A stretch of 64,000 bases of DNA from Ascoidea rubescens DSM 1968 (taxonomy: Eukaryota; Ascomycota; Saccharomycetes; Ascoideales; Ascoideaceae), in NCBI RefSeq assembly GCF_001661345.1, contig NW_017962913.1:3024903-3088902 (forward strand), given 5' to 3'. Positions 1 through 9,312 of the stretch are shown here, one piece after another. Made by a program: the position numbers and the translations under genes. A model generated the notes under the pieces. The model did not search any database. It had not been told where the DNA came from and saw only the letters and a program-made list of their open reading frames with translations. Positions within the stretch are counted from its first letter, which is position 1. Every line of letters starts with the position of its first letter.

Positions 1-1606
1 ATTAAATTTAGATAAATTGTTTGATTCAAATTTAAATTTTGAAAAATATTTTAAATTTTGTGATATTTTAATTATAAATTTATCAACTTTATCAAACTCA
101 TCAAATTCAAATGAAAAATATGGTAAAAATTATATAATAAATGAATATGATAAAATAAAAATTAACAAAGACTTGTTAAATGATTTAAATGATTTTAATG
201 ATAATGATGATATAAGTAATTTTAATATACTAAATAAAAATTATAACAATATTATAAATAATAATAATGAACTTAATTTCAATTTCAATTATTTAATCAT
301 TTATCTAAAGGTTTATAAAAATATATATAATGCAACATTTATATTTGATCGTAATAACTTTCAAATCCTTAAAATTAAAAAATTTGATGATATCTTAAAA
401 AAAAATTATAACTTAATCAAAGATGATTACGATTATTATTATAAACATATGGGCAATAAAAAAACTAATATTGAAATTCGTTCATCAACTTCTTTACCAT
501 TGCAAACAGTTTCAATGAGTGAAAAATCTAGTATTGACAGTCACAGTTCAAATTCAATTTGTGATACTAGTATAAATAATAGCGATGCAAATTTAAATGA
601 AATTCCAACCCTTTCAATTCAGGTAAGATTTAATTGCGATGAAAGTGACAATATCAGATTTAAAGTCAAAAACGAAAGCGAAGACGAAGGAGAGTTGATA
701 ACTGATTTTAATACTATTAAAAATAATACAGCAAGACCACTAAAAAGAATTGACAGATTAATCGATTTACCATTACCTAAAATCCTTAACAATGATAACA
801 ATAGTGATACAAATCTTTATCTAAATTGGCAAAATTTGAATAATAATATTGACCCAAATATTTTAAATTTTAATGATTTAATTTTTCCAATACCATTATC
901 ATTGATCAATTTATTAAACAAGATTACAAAGCTTTGCAATCATAATAATTTTTTTAGAGAAAAGAAAATATTTGCAAGAAATTTTCCAAAAATATGTACA
1001 GATTTTGAAGATAGATTATTAAATTGGAGAATCAACTGGAATTTGTATTATTATGATTGTGAGTATAATCCTAGTTATAATATTATTGGTCATAACAATC
1101 ATGATAATAATAATAATGATAATAATAAAAATTCAAGAAAAAAAATGAAGTTTTTTTCTATATATCACGAACTAGTATACCATAATATCATGTCATTTTA
1201 TAATTCTATGCTAATATACTATTATAAAATTATCAAAAAATATCCTGCAGTTTTATTAAGTTATTATGCAACGAATTCAATCAATCATTTGAAAAGAATT
1301 TACGAAATAATTCAAAAAAACTATCACGATGATAAATTTTTAAATAAAAAAATGTTTTATTTCAAACCGTTCTTTTTGCAAATATTTTTCACCAGCTGCG
1401 AAGCCAGTTCGATTGACTTGCAAGAAAAATGCAAGCAATTGTGGGAGAAGTACAATAAATATGAAAAGTTAGATGTTTTCAATAACAATAACTGGAAGGC
1501 AAAGCAAGTGATCTTTGAGATCTGGAAAAAGAGAAACGAATCCAATCAAGACTTGAACTGGGTCGAAGTTCTTAAAGAATGGAATTTCACACTATTTTTA
1601 GTTTGA
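1..1606 (+). CDS. Zn2Cys6-type transcription regulator, 3' part (cut by window start)
   Basis: The reading frame is open to the first base of the window, so the N-terminus, presumably with the DNA-binding zinc cluster, lies outside; about 535 codons are visible. The first two thirds are Asn/Asp-rich. The last ~200 residues have the helical layout of the fungal regulatory domain of Arg81/Lys14/Uga3-type factors (Fungal_trans_2), ending with a WxKRN...LNWVEVLKEW block. The two other Zn2Cys6 genes here (4512-6662 and 57588-60524) end in comparable W-x-(V/I)-(A/L)-x-x-x-x-W motifs, but this protein is much more distant from them than they are from each other. Target genes cannot be named. Without the zinc cluster in view the family call is an inference from the C-terminus. 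Confidence 0.55.
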   Translation, partial: LNLDKLFDSNLNFEKYFKFCDILIINLSTLSNSSNSNEKYGKNYIINEYDKIKINKDLLNDLNDFNDNDDISNFNILNKNYNNIINNNNELNFNFNYLIIYLKVYKNIYNATFIFDRNNFQILKIKKFDDILKKNYNLIKDDYDYYYKHMGNKKTNIEIRSSTSLPLQTVSMSEKSSIDSHSSNSICDTSINNSDANLNEIPTLSIQVRFNCDESDNIRFKVKNESEDEGELITDFNTIKNNTARPLKRIDRLIDLPLPKILNNDNNSDTNLYLNWQNLNNNIDPNILNFNDLIFPIPLSLINLLNKITKLCNHNNFFREKKIFARNFPKICTDFEDRLLNWRINWNLYYYDCEYNPSYNIIGHNNHDNNNNDNNKNSRKKMKFFSIYHELVYHNIMSFYNSMLIYYYKIIKKYPAVLLSYYATNSINHLKRIYEIIQKNYHDDKFLNKKMFYFKPFFLQIFFTSCEASSIDLQEKCKQLWEKYNKYEKLDVFNNNNWKAKQVIFEIWKKRNESNQDLNWVEVLKEWNFTLFLV

Positions 1607-2008
1607 CACATCAAAACCATTTTCGTGGGTTGAAGTTTTTCCGAGATTACCATCATTGTGGTGATATGTACAAACACATTTTTGTACATCTAAATACTCG
1701 TAACTGCATTAGAAAAATGGACTTGTGATGATTTCTGAATTCGACCAATGTGGAGAAGAAAACCATAAAAAGGAAGCAATGATCCAGATATAATGCTTTT
1801 TGTTTACTTTGGACCACAGCAATCCGGAAGATTCGCTGGTGATTGGCTAACAGAACCTTCTAACTGATTGACACATGATACTCTGAAAAGGTATTTATAG
1901 TCAATTTCTTTCTTTCACACTCTTATTCCTCCCACTATCTGAGACTGTCTTATATTTTCAGCAAACACCAGAAATAATTAATATACATTTATTGATCCTT
2001 AAGAAAAA
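1607..2008 (+). promoter_or_regulatory. FAA2 upstream region
   Basis: This gap lies between the regulator stop and the FAA2 ATG. A TATTTATA box sits at 1892-1899, about 110 bp before the ATG. An ATTGG (reverse CCAAT) box at about 1842-1846 could bind a HAP-type complex. No oleate-response element was identified with confidence. Confidence 0.4.
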
Positions 2009-4396
2009 ATGGACGCCCAATTTGACAACACCTTTGGCTATCGATTATCTGATGCTCAAAAGAAGGAAATATCTGATGTCTATGATAACTTACCATTGCC
2101 CACTGACCAAATTGATGTCGGCTTGCCAATTCCAAACTCTCAAAAGGACAGTCATTCTCACATTTATCGACCAAGCAAGTTGGTTATTTTAAATTCAACA
2201 ACTCCAGACAATCAACCAAGTCTAATCTCTTATATTCATCCCTTTGTCGATACCTATTTCAAAATCTTTGAGGTTTCTGCTAACCTATGGCCAGACCACA
2301 ATTGCTTAGGCAAAAGATTATTTAACAACACTGCTAAAAATCAGTTTGATCGATTTTATACTTTTCAGTCCTATTCCAAGATTCGAGAAAGAAGAAATAA
2401 TTTGGGTGCTGGTATATTGTCTTTGGTGTTAAATAATAAAACTTACAAAAGATTTAAAGACATTGACTCAAGCTTTTACACAAATGAAAATTATAACTAT
2501 CCTTTTTTAGTCTCTTTATATTCTTCTAATAGACTTGAATGGTTATTAACTGATCTTGCATGCCAATCCTACAGCCTACCCAATACTGCTTTATATGATA
2601 CACTTGGTCCAGAAACATCTAAATATATTCTTGAAATAACAGAGTCTCCTATATTATTTTGCTCATATCAAAATATCTCCAAAGTGTTGAAATTGAAACA
2701 AGATCATCCAATTTCATTGCAAAAATTAGCTATTGTTGTTTCATTTGACAATTTAAACCCTGAAAAGGATAACCATTTAATCAGTTTATCCAATTCCTTA
2801 GACTTACAATTATTAGACTTACGAAATGTTGAAAAAATTGGAAAACTTTTTCCAATCCCTTTAAATCCTTCAAAACCTGATGATTTATACACAATTTCAT
2901 TTACCTCTGGAACCACAGGTTTACCAAAAGGAGTTGAAATGACTCAAAGAAACTTACTATCTGGTATAACTTTTGCCTTTACCCACATTGGTAAACCCGA
3001 TGCTAATGAAAGATCAAAAGACCAAATTGAATATGCTGAATATTATACTAAAGATCAGCCTAGAGCTTTATGTTTTTTACCCTTGGCTCATATTTTTGAA
3101 AGACAAGTTTCAGCTTATCAAATAACTTGTGGTGTTGCAATTGCCTTTCCGAGTTCTTCGATTCCTGTCAACTCTTTGATGGAAGACATAAGAGTTTTGA
3201 GACCTCATATTTTAAGCGCTGTTCCAAGAGTCTTTACAAAAATTGAGAGTAGCCTTAAGCAATCCATAAAGAACTCAAATGTGTTTCAGAAATATTTACT
3301 TGAAAAATCTATTCGAGACAAAGAACAAGTTCAATCACTGGAACCTGATAATAAAGGTGAGAGTTGGTTGTTTGATAGGCTTGTGGTCGATAAGACAAGG
3401 CATACTTTGGGTTTTGATAACATGCAATTTTGTGTGACTGGATCTGCACCCATTGCTCCTGAAACTGTCAAGTTTTTAAAAGCAATACTTGGTATGGGCT
3501 TCAAACAAGGTTATGGTCTAACTGAATCGATGGCTGGTGTTACAATTAGTAGAGCCTATGAAAAGGAACCTGGATCTTGTGGTGTTGGTGGTCTTACTTG
3601 TGAGTTTAGATTGAAGAGTGTGCCAAACATGAACTATAATGTTGATGATCCCGATGGAATTCCAAAAGGGGAGCTATTATTAAGAGGTCCTCAAATATTT
3701 CCAAGATATTTCAAAAATGAAAAGGCGACTTTAGAATCTTTTGATGAAGATGGCTTTTTTTTGACTGGTGATATTGCTAAAGTTGATACTAAAAATGTAA
3801 ATAGACTTTACATTATTGATCGTGTGAAGAATTTTTTCAAGTTAAGTCAAGGTGAGTACATTGCTCCAGAAAAAATTGAAAATATATATCTTTCGACATG
3901 TCCAATTTTGACTCAAGTTTTTGTTTATGGCAATTCTTTTAAAAATTATCTTGTATCTATTGTTGGTGTGGATGCCTTAGCATTGAAAAAAAGTATTGAA
4001 AGAGACGAAATTCATTTTAGAGGAATACATTCAAATTCAAGCAATTATCAAATATTTCAGAACTTGAAAGACCTTTTAGGTTCAGACTCAGAAAGAGATG
4101 ATTTAGAGTTACTTAGATTAATCAACAGTCATTATTTTCTCAAGAAAACAATTTTGAGTTTTCTTAACAAGCAAATCCAATCATTATCTAACAAAGAAAG
4201 AAAATCAATTTTACAAAATTTTGAAAAGATTCATAATTTATATTTGGCAATCAACCCGCTAACAATTGAAAATAATTTAATTACCCCAACTTTTAAAGTG
4301 AAACGAAATGTGTGTGCTTCATTTTTTAAAGATAAGATAGATCTATTGTATCAAGAAGGTTCTTTGATTAAAGATGATGTAATATCGAAATTATAA
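2009..4396 (+). CDS. FAA2: Long/medium-chain fatty-acyl-CoA synthetase, peroxisomal (Faa2 type)
   Basis: This 795-residue ATP-dependent acyl-CoA ligase activates fatty acids for peroxisomal beta-oxidation. The AMP-binding P-loop YTISFTSGTTGLPKG is at about 293-307, followed by FLPLAHIFER, the QGYGLTE motif, and the FACS signature with FLTGDIA, IDRVKNFFKLSQGEYIAPEKIENIY (split here: IDRVKNFF / KLSQGEYIAPEKIENIY). The protein follows yeast Faa2 along its whole length, including the N-terminal WPxxxCLGxR and the YSLxNTALYxTLGP block. It ends in Ser-Lys-Leu, a canonical type 1 peroxisomal targeting signal; baker's yeast Faa2 (744 aa) has a variant of it. There is no transmembrane segment, which argues against Faa1/Faa4. 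An insertion around 680-720 explains the extra length. The ATG at 2009 is the first in frame. Confidence 0.93.
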   Translation: MDAQFDNTFGYRLSDAQKKEISDVYDNLPLPTDQIDVGLPIPNSQKDSHSHIYRPSKLVILNSTTPDNQPSLISYIHPFVDTYFKIFEVSANLWPDHNCLGKRLFNNTAKNQFDRFYTFQSYSKIRERRNNLGAGILSLVLNNKTYKRFKDIDSSFYTNENYNYPFLVSLYSSNRLEWLLTDLACQSYSLPNTALYDTLGPETSKYILEITESPILFCSYQNISKVLKLKQDHPISLQKLAIVVSFDNLNPEKDNHLISLSNSLDLQLLDLRNVEKIGKLFPIPLNPSKPDDLYTISFTSGTTGLPKGVEMTQRNLLSGITFAFTHIGKPDANERSKDQIEYAEYYTKDQPRALCFLPLAHIFERQVSAYQITCGVAIAFPSSSIPVNSLMEDIRVLRPHILSAVPRVFTKIESSLKQSIKNSNVFQKYLLEKSIRDKEQVQSLEPDNKGESWLFDRLVVDKTRHTLGFDNMQFCVTGSAPIAPETVKFLKAILGMGFKQGYGLTESMAGVTISRAYEKEPGSCGVGGLTCEFRLKSVPNMNYNVDDPDGIPKGELLLRGPQIFPRYFKNEKATLESFDEDGFFLTGDIAKVDTKNVNRLYIIDRVKNFFKLSQGEYIAPEKIENIYLSTCPILTQVFVYGNSFKNYLVSIVGVDALALKKSIERDEIHFRGIHSNSSNYQIFQNLKDLLGSDSERDDLELLRLINSHYFLKKTILSFLNKQIQSLSNKERKSILQNFEKIHNLYLAINPLTIENNLITPTFKVKRNVCASFFKDKIDLLYQEGSLIKDDVISKL

Positions 4397-4511
4397 TATA
4401 GGATTTTCAGTTGTTCTTTTTAATTCTATTGTTTTCATACAGACATTAAATGAATAAATAGTTTTAAAATTATAAAAAAAATTATATTTTAATTGTAAAA
4501 ATGATTTAGGT

Positions 4512-6662
4512 TTAGTCTCCCAAATTGATTTCCCAACCAAAATCTTTTGCAATTGTCCACCAATGAATACTTTTATTTCCATTTTTATTTTTGACCCAGC
4601 ATTGTTTAATAATTTTTAAAATTTTCTCAATATTTCCTGCTTTATAATAAAAACTACCCATTTCACAATATCGTTTGATTTGATTCAAGAATCTTTTTCT
4701 ATGTTGAATTTTAAAACAATTTGCCCCTAAAATTAAAAGACAAAAGATTAATTTGCTTTGTAATCTTGTGCCTATAATTATATCTATTAGAGGAAATATT
4801 TTTAAAATTAATAATTGAATTTCAAAAGAAATAGGAGGTAGATTTTTAATAGCATGCAATATTAATAATTTTAGGGTATTTTGTAAAAGTTCAAAAGTTG
4901 TAAGATGAACCTCCATTTCTAATTTTGAATTTAAAAACATTACTGATGTTGTTTGAGGAATAGCTGTATCGATTCTGTTGATTATGTTGGGAATTAAGAT
5001 ATCTTCCAAATTTGAATAAAAATCTATTTGAAAAGTCAAATTTTTATCCATTTTATTATATTCCGACTGATGAAAGGAGGAAAAAATTAAATCAGAATTA
5101 GTAGTAGTATTAGTGGAAGTGGAAGGGATCGAGTTTTGTGCTTTTTCATTAATTGGCAAATAATTTTTTGCTATTTTTAATGATGAGATTGAGCTTTTGT
5201 AATTTACAATTTGCATCGTCAATTTGTTTATGTCACCAATTATTAAGTATAAAATTTTATTGCATCCCTGCAACGAGTCCATATTATTGTCAATTATAGA
5301 CAAATTAAAGTAATCTTCAATAGGAAAATAGGTGCCAGATTCAATTGAAGTGCTACTTAATATATCATGATAAATGAAATTTAAAATTAATCTAATTGTT
5401 ATTTCATTTGAATTATCTAAATTAATAAATCCAATTAGCGAGCCAGTTTTATTTATACAAACAGCGATTTCATCAAGATAACTTTTCCAAGAATTTGGGG
5501 AAACAGTACCAATTGAGATATCAAAGCTTAATAGAATAATTAAACCAATAACTTTTAAAATTAAATTATCGCAAGAGGTGTTTAAGATTTGAAGAGATTT
5601 TGATTTATAATCATTTATGAGTTTTAAACCTTGATTGTATTGATTAATTTTCAATTTTTGATCATTATTAATATTATGGCGAGAAGATATGGGATCAGAA
5701 TTACTATAATTTTGATTCAAATTTTGATTGGGTTGAAGATCTGAAAAGAATTCGGGAAAGTTTTTTAATAAAAAGTCATTATTATTTTGCCCATATTGAA
5801 AATTGTTATAAAACCAACCACCCCAAGCGGTTAAGGCGTATAATACTAATAAATTTTGATTATTGTGGTGATAACTTAAAGCTATTTCAATAAATAAGGT
5901 GTGAAAATAAGACAAATGAGGGTCAATAACAGGTAAAATTTTTGATATGTTGCTAACATAAAATTCAAAATATAATTTAGATTCTTGGTTAATAAAAAAC
6001 GTATTGATATCAGCAAAATAATTCAAGGATTGGGGAATGGCGTTAATTTGATTTAAATGATTTTGTATGATATTGTTATCATTATTGTTATTATTGTTAT
6101 TATTATTTAATGTAATGAAATTTTGAAGATACAGGCATTTACATTGGATAGATGAGGCCACATAGTAGGAGTTATTGAATTTAATCAAGGAGCATAATTT
6201 TTTGGAGTGAGGAGGAATTGGACAATTTGAGAATGAGTTGGAAATAGTTGAGATTGAAGGAGTTTGATTTGCATTTATCGATTGATTTATAAATGATAAA
6301 TCAATGTGAGTGGGAATTACAAAAGCTGGATTAGTTGATAACTCAGTGGCCAAAGATAAAGAGTTATTTTGATTTAAGGATAAGGGATGAGCAGTGGCTT
6401 CCTTTTCAACTCTAGATGGCTTTTTAGGTGTTCTTTTTGATTTTGGTAGCAGAGATTTTTCAGGATAGACACAAAGCTTGTTGGACCTACGACATAGAAG
6501 ACAGGAGGGTTTCTTCTCATCGCATTTCTTCTTCTTTCTTTTGCACTCAAAGCAGCCAGTTCTGGACCTCTCCAAGGAAGATCTGTTGAGAAAGACTCTT
6601 GATGTGTTCCTTCTCTTCTGTGTAATCCAGTTTTTGCCCAAACCATCAAGAATCGAAAACAT
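4512..6662 (-). CDS. Zn2Cys6 transcription factor (Lys14/Uga3-like class), paralogue 1
   Basis: This predicted nuclear regulator has 716 residues. The N-terminal binuclear zinc cluster (about 36-62) has the full C-x2-C-x6-C-x6-C-x2-C-x6-C spacing (GCFECKRKKKKCDEKKPSC, then LLC...LC) and is followed by a basic Pro/Lys linker. The rest is a fungal regulatory domain with YYVASSIQCKC, KILPVIDPHLSYFHTLFIEI and NLDNSNEITIRLILNFIYHD. All three blocks recur almost unchanged in the gene at 57588-60524, so the two are paralogues. The C-terminus ends IHWWTIAKDFGWEINLG. An Asn tract lies near residue 185. The ATG at 6662 is chosen because the 5 codons upstream in frame begin with TTG. The Lys14-like label rests on overall architecture; target genes are unknown. 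Confidence 0.8.
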   Translation of the reverse strand: MFSILDGLGKNWITQKRRNTSRVFLNRSSLERSRTGCFECKRKKKKCDEKKPSCLLCRRSNKLCVYPEKSLLPKSKRTPKKPSRVEKEATAHPLSLNQNNSLSLATELSTNPAFVIPTHIDLSFINQSINANQTPSISTISNSFSNCPIPPHSKKLCSLIKFNNSYYVASSIQCKCLYLQNFITLNNNNNNNNNDNNIIQNHLNQINAIPQSLNYFADINTFFINQESKLYFEFYVSNISKILPVIDPHLSYFHTLFIEIALSYHHNNQNLLVLYALTAWGGWFYNNFQYGQNNNDFLLKNFPEFFSDLQPNQNLNQNYSNSDPISSRHNINNDQKLKINQYNQGLKLINDYKSKSLQILNTSCDNLILKVIGLIILLSFDISIGTVSPNSWKSYLDEIAVCINKTGSLIGFINLDNSNEITIRLILNFIYHDILSSTSIESGTYFPIEDYFNLSIIDNNMDSLQGCNKILYLIIGDINKLTMQIVNYKSSISSLKIAKNYLPINEKAQNSIPSTSTNTTTNSDLIFSSFHQSEYNKMDKNLTFQIDFYSNLEDILIPNIINRIDTAIPQTTSVMFLNSKLEMEVHLTTFELLQNTLKLLILHAIKNLPPISFEIQLLILKIFPLIDIIIGTRLQSKLIFCLLILGANCFKIQHRKRFLNQIKRYCEMGSFYYKAGNIEKILKIIKQCWVKNKNGNKSIHWWTIAKDFGWEINLGD

Positions 6663-6911
6663 GGCAAAACACAACAATAGCCAACATCGGCAGTGGAGTC
6701 TATTGTGTGAGAGGTTTGTGTGATTTACTGTACTTTATTTTATTTTATTATCTTTTTATTGTTGAAGGCAGTTTGGGCATTTCCGCGCCGAGGAGCCAGT
6801 GCTATGGGAGCAGTAGGCAGTTTCCTAATTGGGGAGCAATATAATTCAGCAATAAAGAATTCTTATATTGTGAGGATATATAAGTAATTGTGAGGAAGAG
6901 CGAAGAGCGAG

Positions 6912-9125
6912 TTACTGGCAGGTGGGAAGCACTATTCCGGGCTTGAGTTTTCTGTCGTCTGTGAAAATGCCCCACTCTGTTTCCCACTGGCTGTCGTCCG
7001 TGTAGTATATTTCTTTCCATGGTTCATCAAATGCTTCAAAGAAATACCATGGGGTATCAATTTTTTTAGCTTCACAGACAAAAGTGTCAAGAAAAATTTG
7101 CATTTCATTGTAACCGGCAACCGAGTTTAGGAAGCTTCCACCACCGGAGGGCCAACCAACTTCAGAGAGCACTAATTGAGCAGGGTTATCGACTAGATTG
7201 TTAATTGGTTTAATTTGATGTTCAAAAGCATTAAGGACCCAAGAGGTGGCCTGTTTAACATGGTCGCCACCGAAAAAGGGATGTATGTTAGCGCCTACTA
7301 CATCAGAAGCTTCAACGATGATGGGATCTATTTTGGAGTTTATCTCAGTTGTTCCAACTTTGATATCATAATTCATTTGTGAGATGTAAGATTTGACTTG
7401 GTTAATGTATTGAGCTAATTGGGAGCTCGTTTTTTCGTTTCTAAACAAGACCTCATTTCCAACGTAAATGGCGTCGAAATATTTTTGATCGTATTCGGAT
7501 AGTATTTTTTTCATGTGGAGAATTTGCTGGTTGTTGATTTGATCATCGTCGCCTATCCAGATGCCCATTGCTAAGGTCATATTGAGATTGAGTTCATTGA
7601 TAGCGTTTAGGATATAATCTGGTTGATTACATTGCATTCCATAAGTTTTAATTCTTGTTGTAATCTGGGAGAGTAGAACTAGATCCAGGATAACATCGTC
7701 AAGGGAGACACCACACAAGGGATAGATGACGTTTCTGGGAGCATAGGCTACACCATAAAAGATGTTGTGGAGACCTGGAGTTTCGAATATGTTTATGATT
7801 TGCTGATTTTGTCTATATTTTGAAGAGATTCCGGAGAGGGTGTTGACGAGTTGATTATTGGGATTAATTGTGCTGGAGTTATTTAGAGGGTTAAAATGGA
7901 TTAGATCAATAGTTTTAGTGTGGTTTTTAAGATTTGTAAGGGAGTTGTTGAGATTGGGATTTTTTTTGTTTAGCGAAGGATTTTGGAGGGAGAGAAGGTT
8001 GTAGTTTTGAGCTAGTCTGGTGAATACCTTTTGTCTTACATCGGATGAAGCTCTATTGAAAAAGGAATCGATTGAATTTTCAGTACCTCTTGAGAAGACG
8101 ATGATTAGAGGTAGGAAGACGGATAAACTGAGGACGAATAGGACAAAAAAGATTCCAGAGAAGACCTGGTAAAAGTTTCTCGGTAATCTTTGGGTGAGTT
8201 TTATGTGGTTATTATTTGAAGGATCATGATCGTTTGGGCGAATATTGTTTTTTTTGTGATCAAAGATAGAGGAGATGATTGAAAGGGAGTGTTTTAAAGG
8301 GTTTTTATTTTTGGATGAGTGAGAGGAGGAAGAGTAAACAGAAGAATGAGAGGAATGAGGATGGGAATGAGAAGGGATAATTGGGTTGTTCAAGCTGATG
8401 ATTTTCGGGTTGATTTTATCGTGCAGATTTAAACCAAGAGGGTTGTTTGAGTTTTGATCTGGAATTTGATCTTGATCTTGATCTTGATCTTGGTCTTGGT
8501 CTTGATTTTGTGATTTGTTTTGGGTTGAGTTTAGGTTTGAAGTGACAGTTTCGTTGATGGTTTCATTGAAAAAGGAGGATTTATTCAAGTTTTTAGCAGA
8601 ATCATTTAGGATCCTGGAAGTGCCAAAGGCATTTGAGGACAAGTCTTGAGTAAAAGTGGTAGACAAAGGGTCGGTTATTAGCGACGGAGTATCTGAGGTG
8701 GAACTTATGGTGTTGATATAAGGATAAGGAAGAGAAGCGTTAGACGACTTTTGGTTACTAGTTGATGGCGATTCTTCACTGATAGAAAGAGAGTTTTCGA
8801 TTTCGGATATTTGAGAGTGGGATAGGTTTTTAGTTTTGGTTGAAAACGAGTTCAATCTCTTTAAATTTGAGGCTGAATTGGACTTGGGAATTGAGGTGGA
8901 AGAGTAGATTATCTGGTTCTTTTTGCTGATGTAGAGGGCAGAGGGGGGTTTTGGGAGAAAGGCATCAGAATGGTCTTTTGACCCAGGCACAGCAGCAGCA
9001 GAAGCAGCAGGATCGTGGGTAGGAGTGTTTCTGGATGGATTATCGAAGTAGCCATTGATGATAGAATCGCTGGTCGACTTTTCGTCCTGCTCGTTGGCAT
9101 CTGAAACGTCGTGGGAGAGGTCCAT
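6912..9125 (-). CDS. Type II membrane GH17 glucan 1,3-beta-glucosidase (BtgC-like)
   Basis: The protein has 737 residues. A long Ser/Asn-rich cytoplasmic N-terminus carries a (QD)n run near 215. One transmembrane helix is at about 318-340 (FFVLFVLSLSVFLPLIIVF), followed by a linker and a C-terminal GH17 barrel from about 430. Glycoside hydrolase family 17 cleaves or remodels wall beta-1,3-glucan. The acid/base Glu is in VGNEVLFR (about 556) and the nucleophile Glu in LSEVGWPSGGG (about 654); IKTYGMQC and the closing aromatic EAFDEPWK are also present. Having no signal peptide and an internal signal anchor matches fungal BtgC/EglC-type membrane GH17 enzymes rather than secreted Scw or Bgl2 proteins. 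It is divergent from the Sec7 gene, with only about 190 bp between the start codons. Confidence 0.85.
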   Translation of the reverse strand: MDLSHDVSDANEQDEKSTSDSIINGYFDNPSRNTPTHDPAASAAAVPGSKDHSDAFLPKPPSALYISKKNQIIYSSTSIPKSNSASNLKRLNSFSTKTKNLSHSQISEIENSLSISEESPSTSNQKSSNASLPYPYINTISSTSDTPSLITDPLSTTFTQDLSSNAFGTSRILNDSAKNLNKSSFFNETINETVTSNLNSTQNKSQNQDQDQDQDQDQDQIPDQNSNNPLGLNLHDKINPKIISLNNPIIPSHSHPHSSHSSVYSSSSHSSKNKNPLKHSLSIISSIFDHKKNNIRPNDHDPSNNNHIKLTQRLPRNFYQVFSGIFFVLFVLSLSVFLPLIIVFSRGTENSIDSFFNRASSDVRQKVFTRLAQNYNLLSLQNPSLNKKNPNLNNSLTNLKNHTKTIDLIHFNPLNNSSTINPNNQLVNTLSGISSKYRQNQQIINIFETPGLHNIFYGVAYAPRNVIYPLCGVSLDDVILDLVLLSQITTRIKTYGMQCNQPDYILNAINELNLNMTLAMGIWIGDDDQINNQQILHMKKILSEYDQKYFDAIYVGNEVLFRNEKTSSQLAQYINQVKSYISQMNYDIKVGTTEINSKIDPIIVEASDVVGANIHPFFGGDHVKQATSWVLNAFEHQIKPINNLVDNPAQLVLSEVGWPSGGGSFLNSVAGYNEMQIFLDTFVCEAKKIDTPWYFFEAFDEPWKEIYYTDDSQWETEWGIFTDDRKLKPGIVLPTCQ

Positions 9126-9312
9126 CGTAGAACAGCGCTGGTGGAGGAGAAGCAGAGCTGGCGGCTGCTGTGGTGCTTATATCTCTGCTGGAGAGGCACA
9201 AAGGCAGAACGCTGACGTAAGCGGCGGCAGAAGCAGCAGCGGCAGCAGCAGCCCCGGCTCTTGTTCTGCGCTTGTTCTCTTGTGCTTTGCTCTTGTTATT
9301 TTGTTCTCCACG
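9126..9312. promoter_or_regulatory. Compact GC-rich divergent promoter (GH17 / SYT1)
   Basis: These 187 bp separate the minus-strand GH17 ATG (9125) from the plus-strand SYT1 ATG (9313). The DNA is rich in GCAG/GGC triplets and far more G+C-rich than the genome average. A frame open upstream to 9055 overlaps the GH17 start and is unlikely to be translated. Confidence 0.4.
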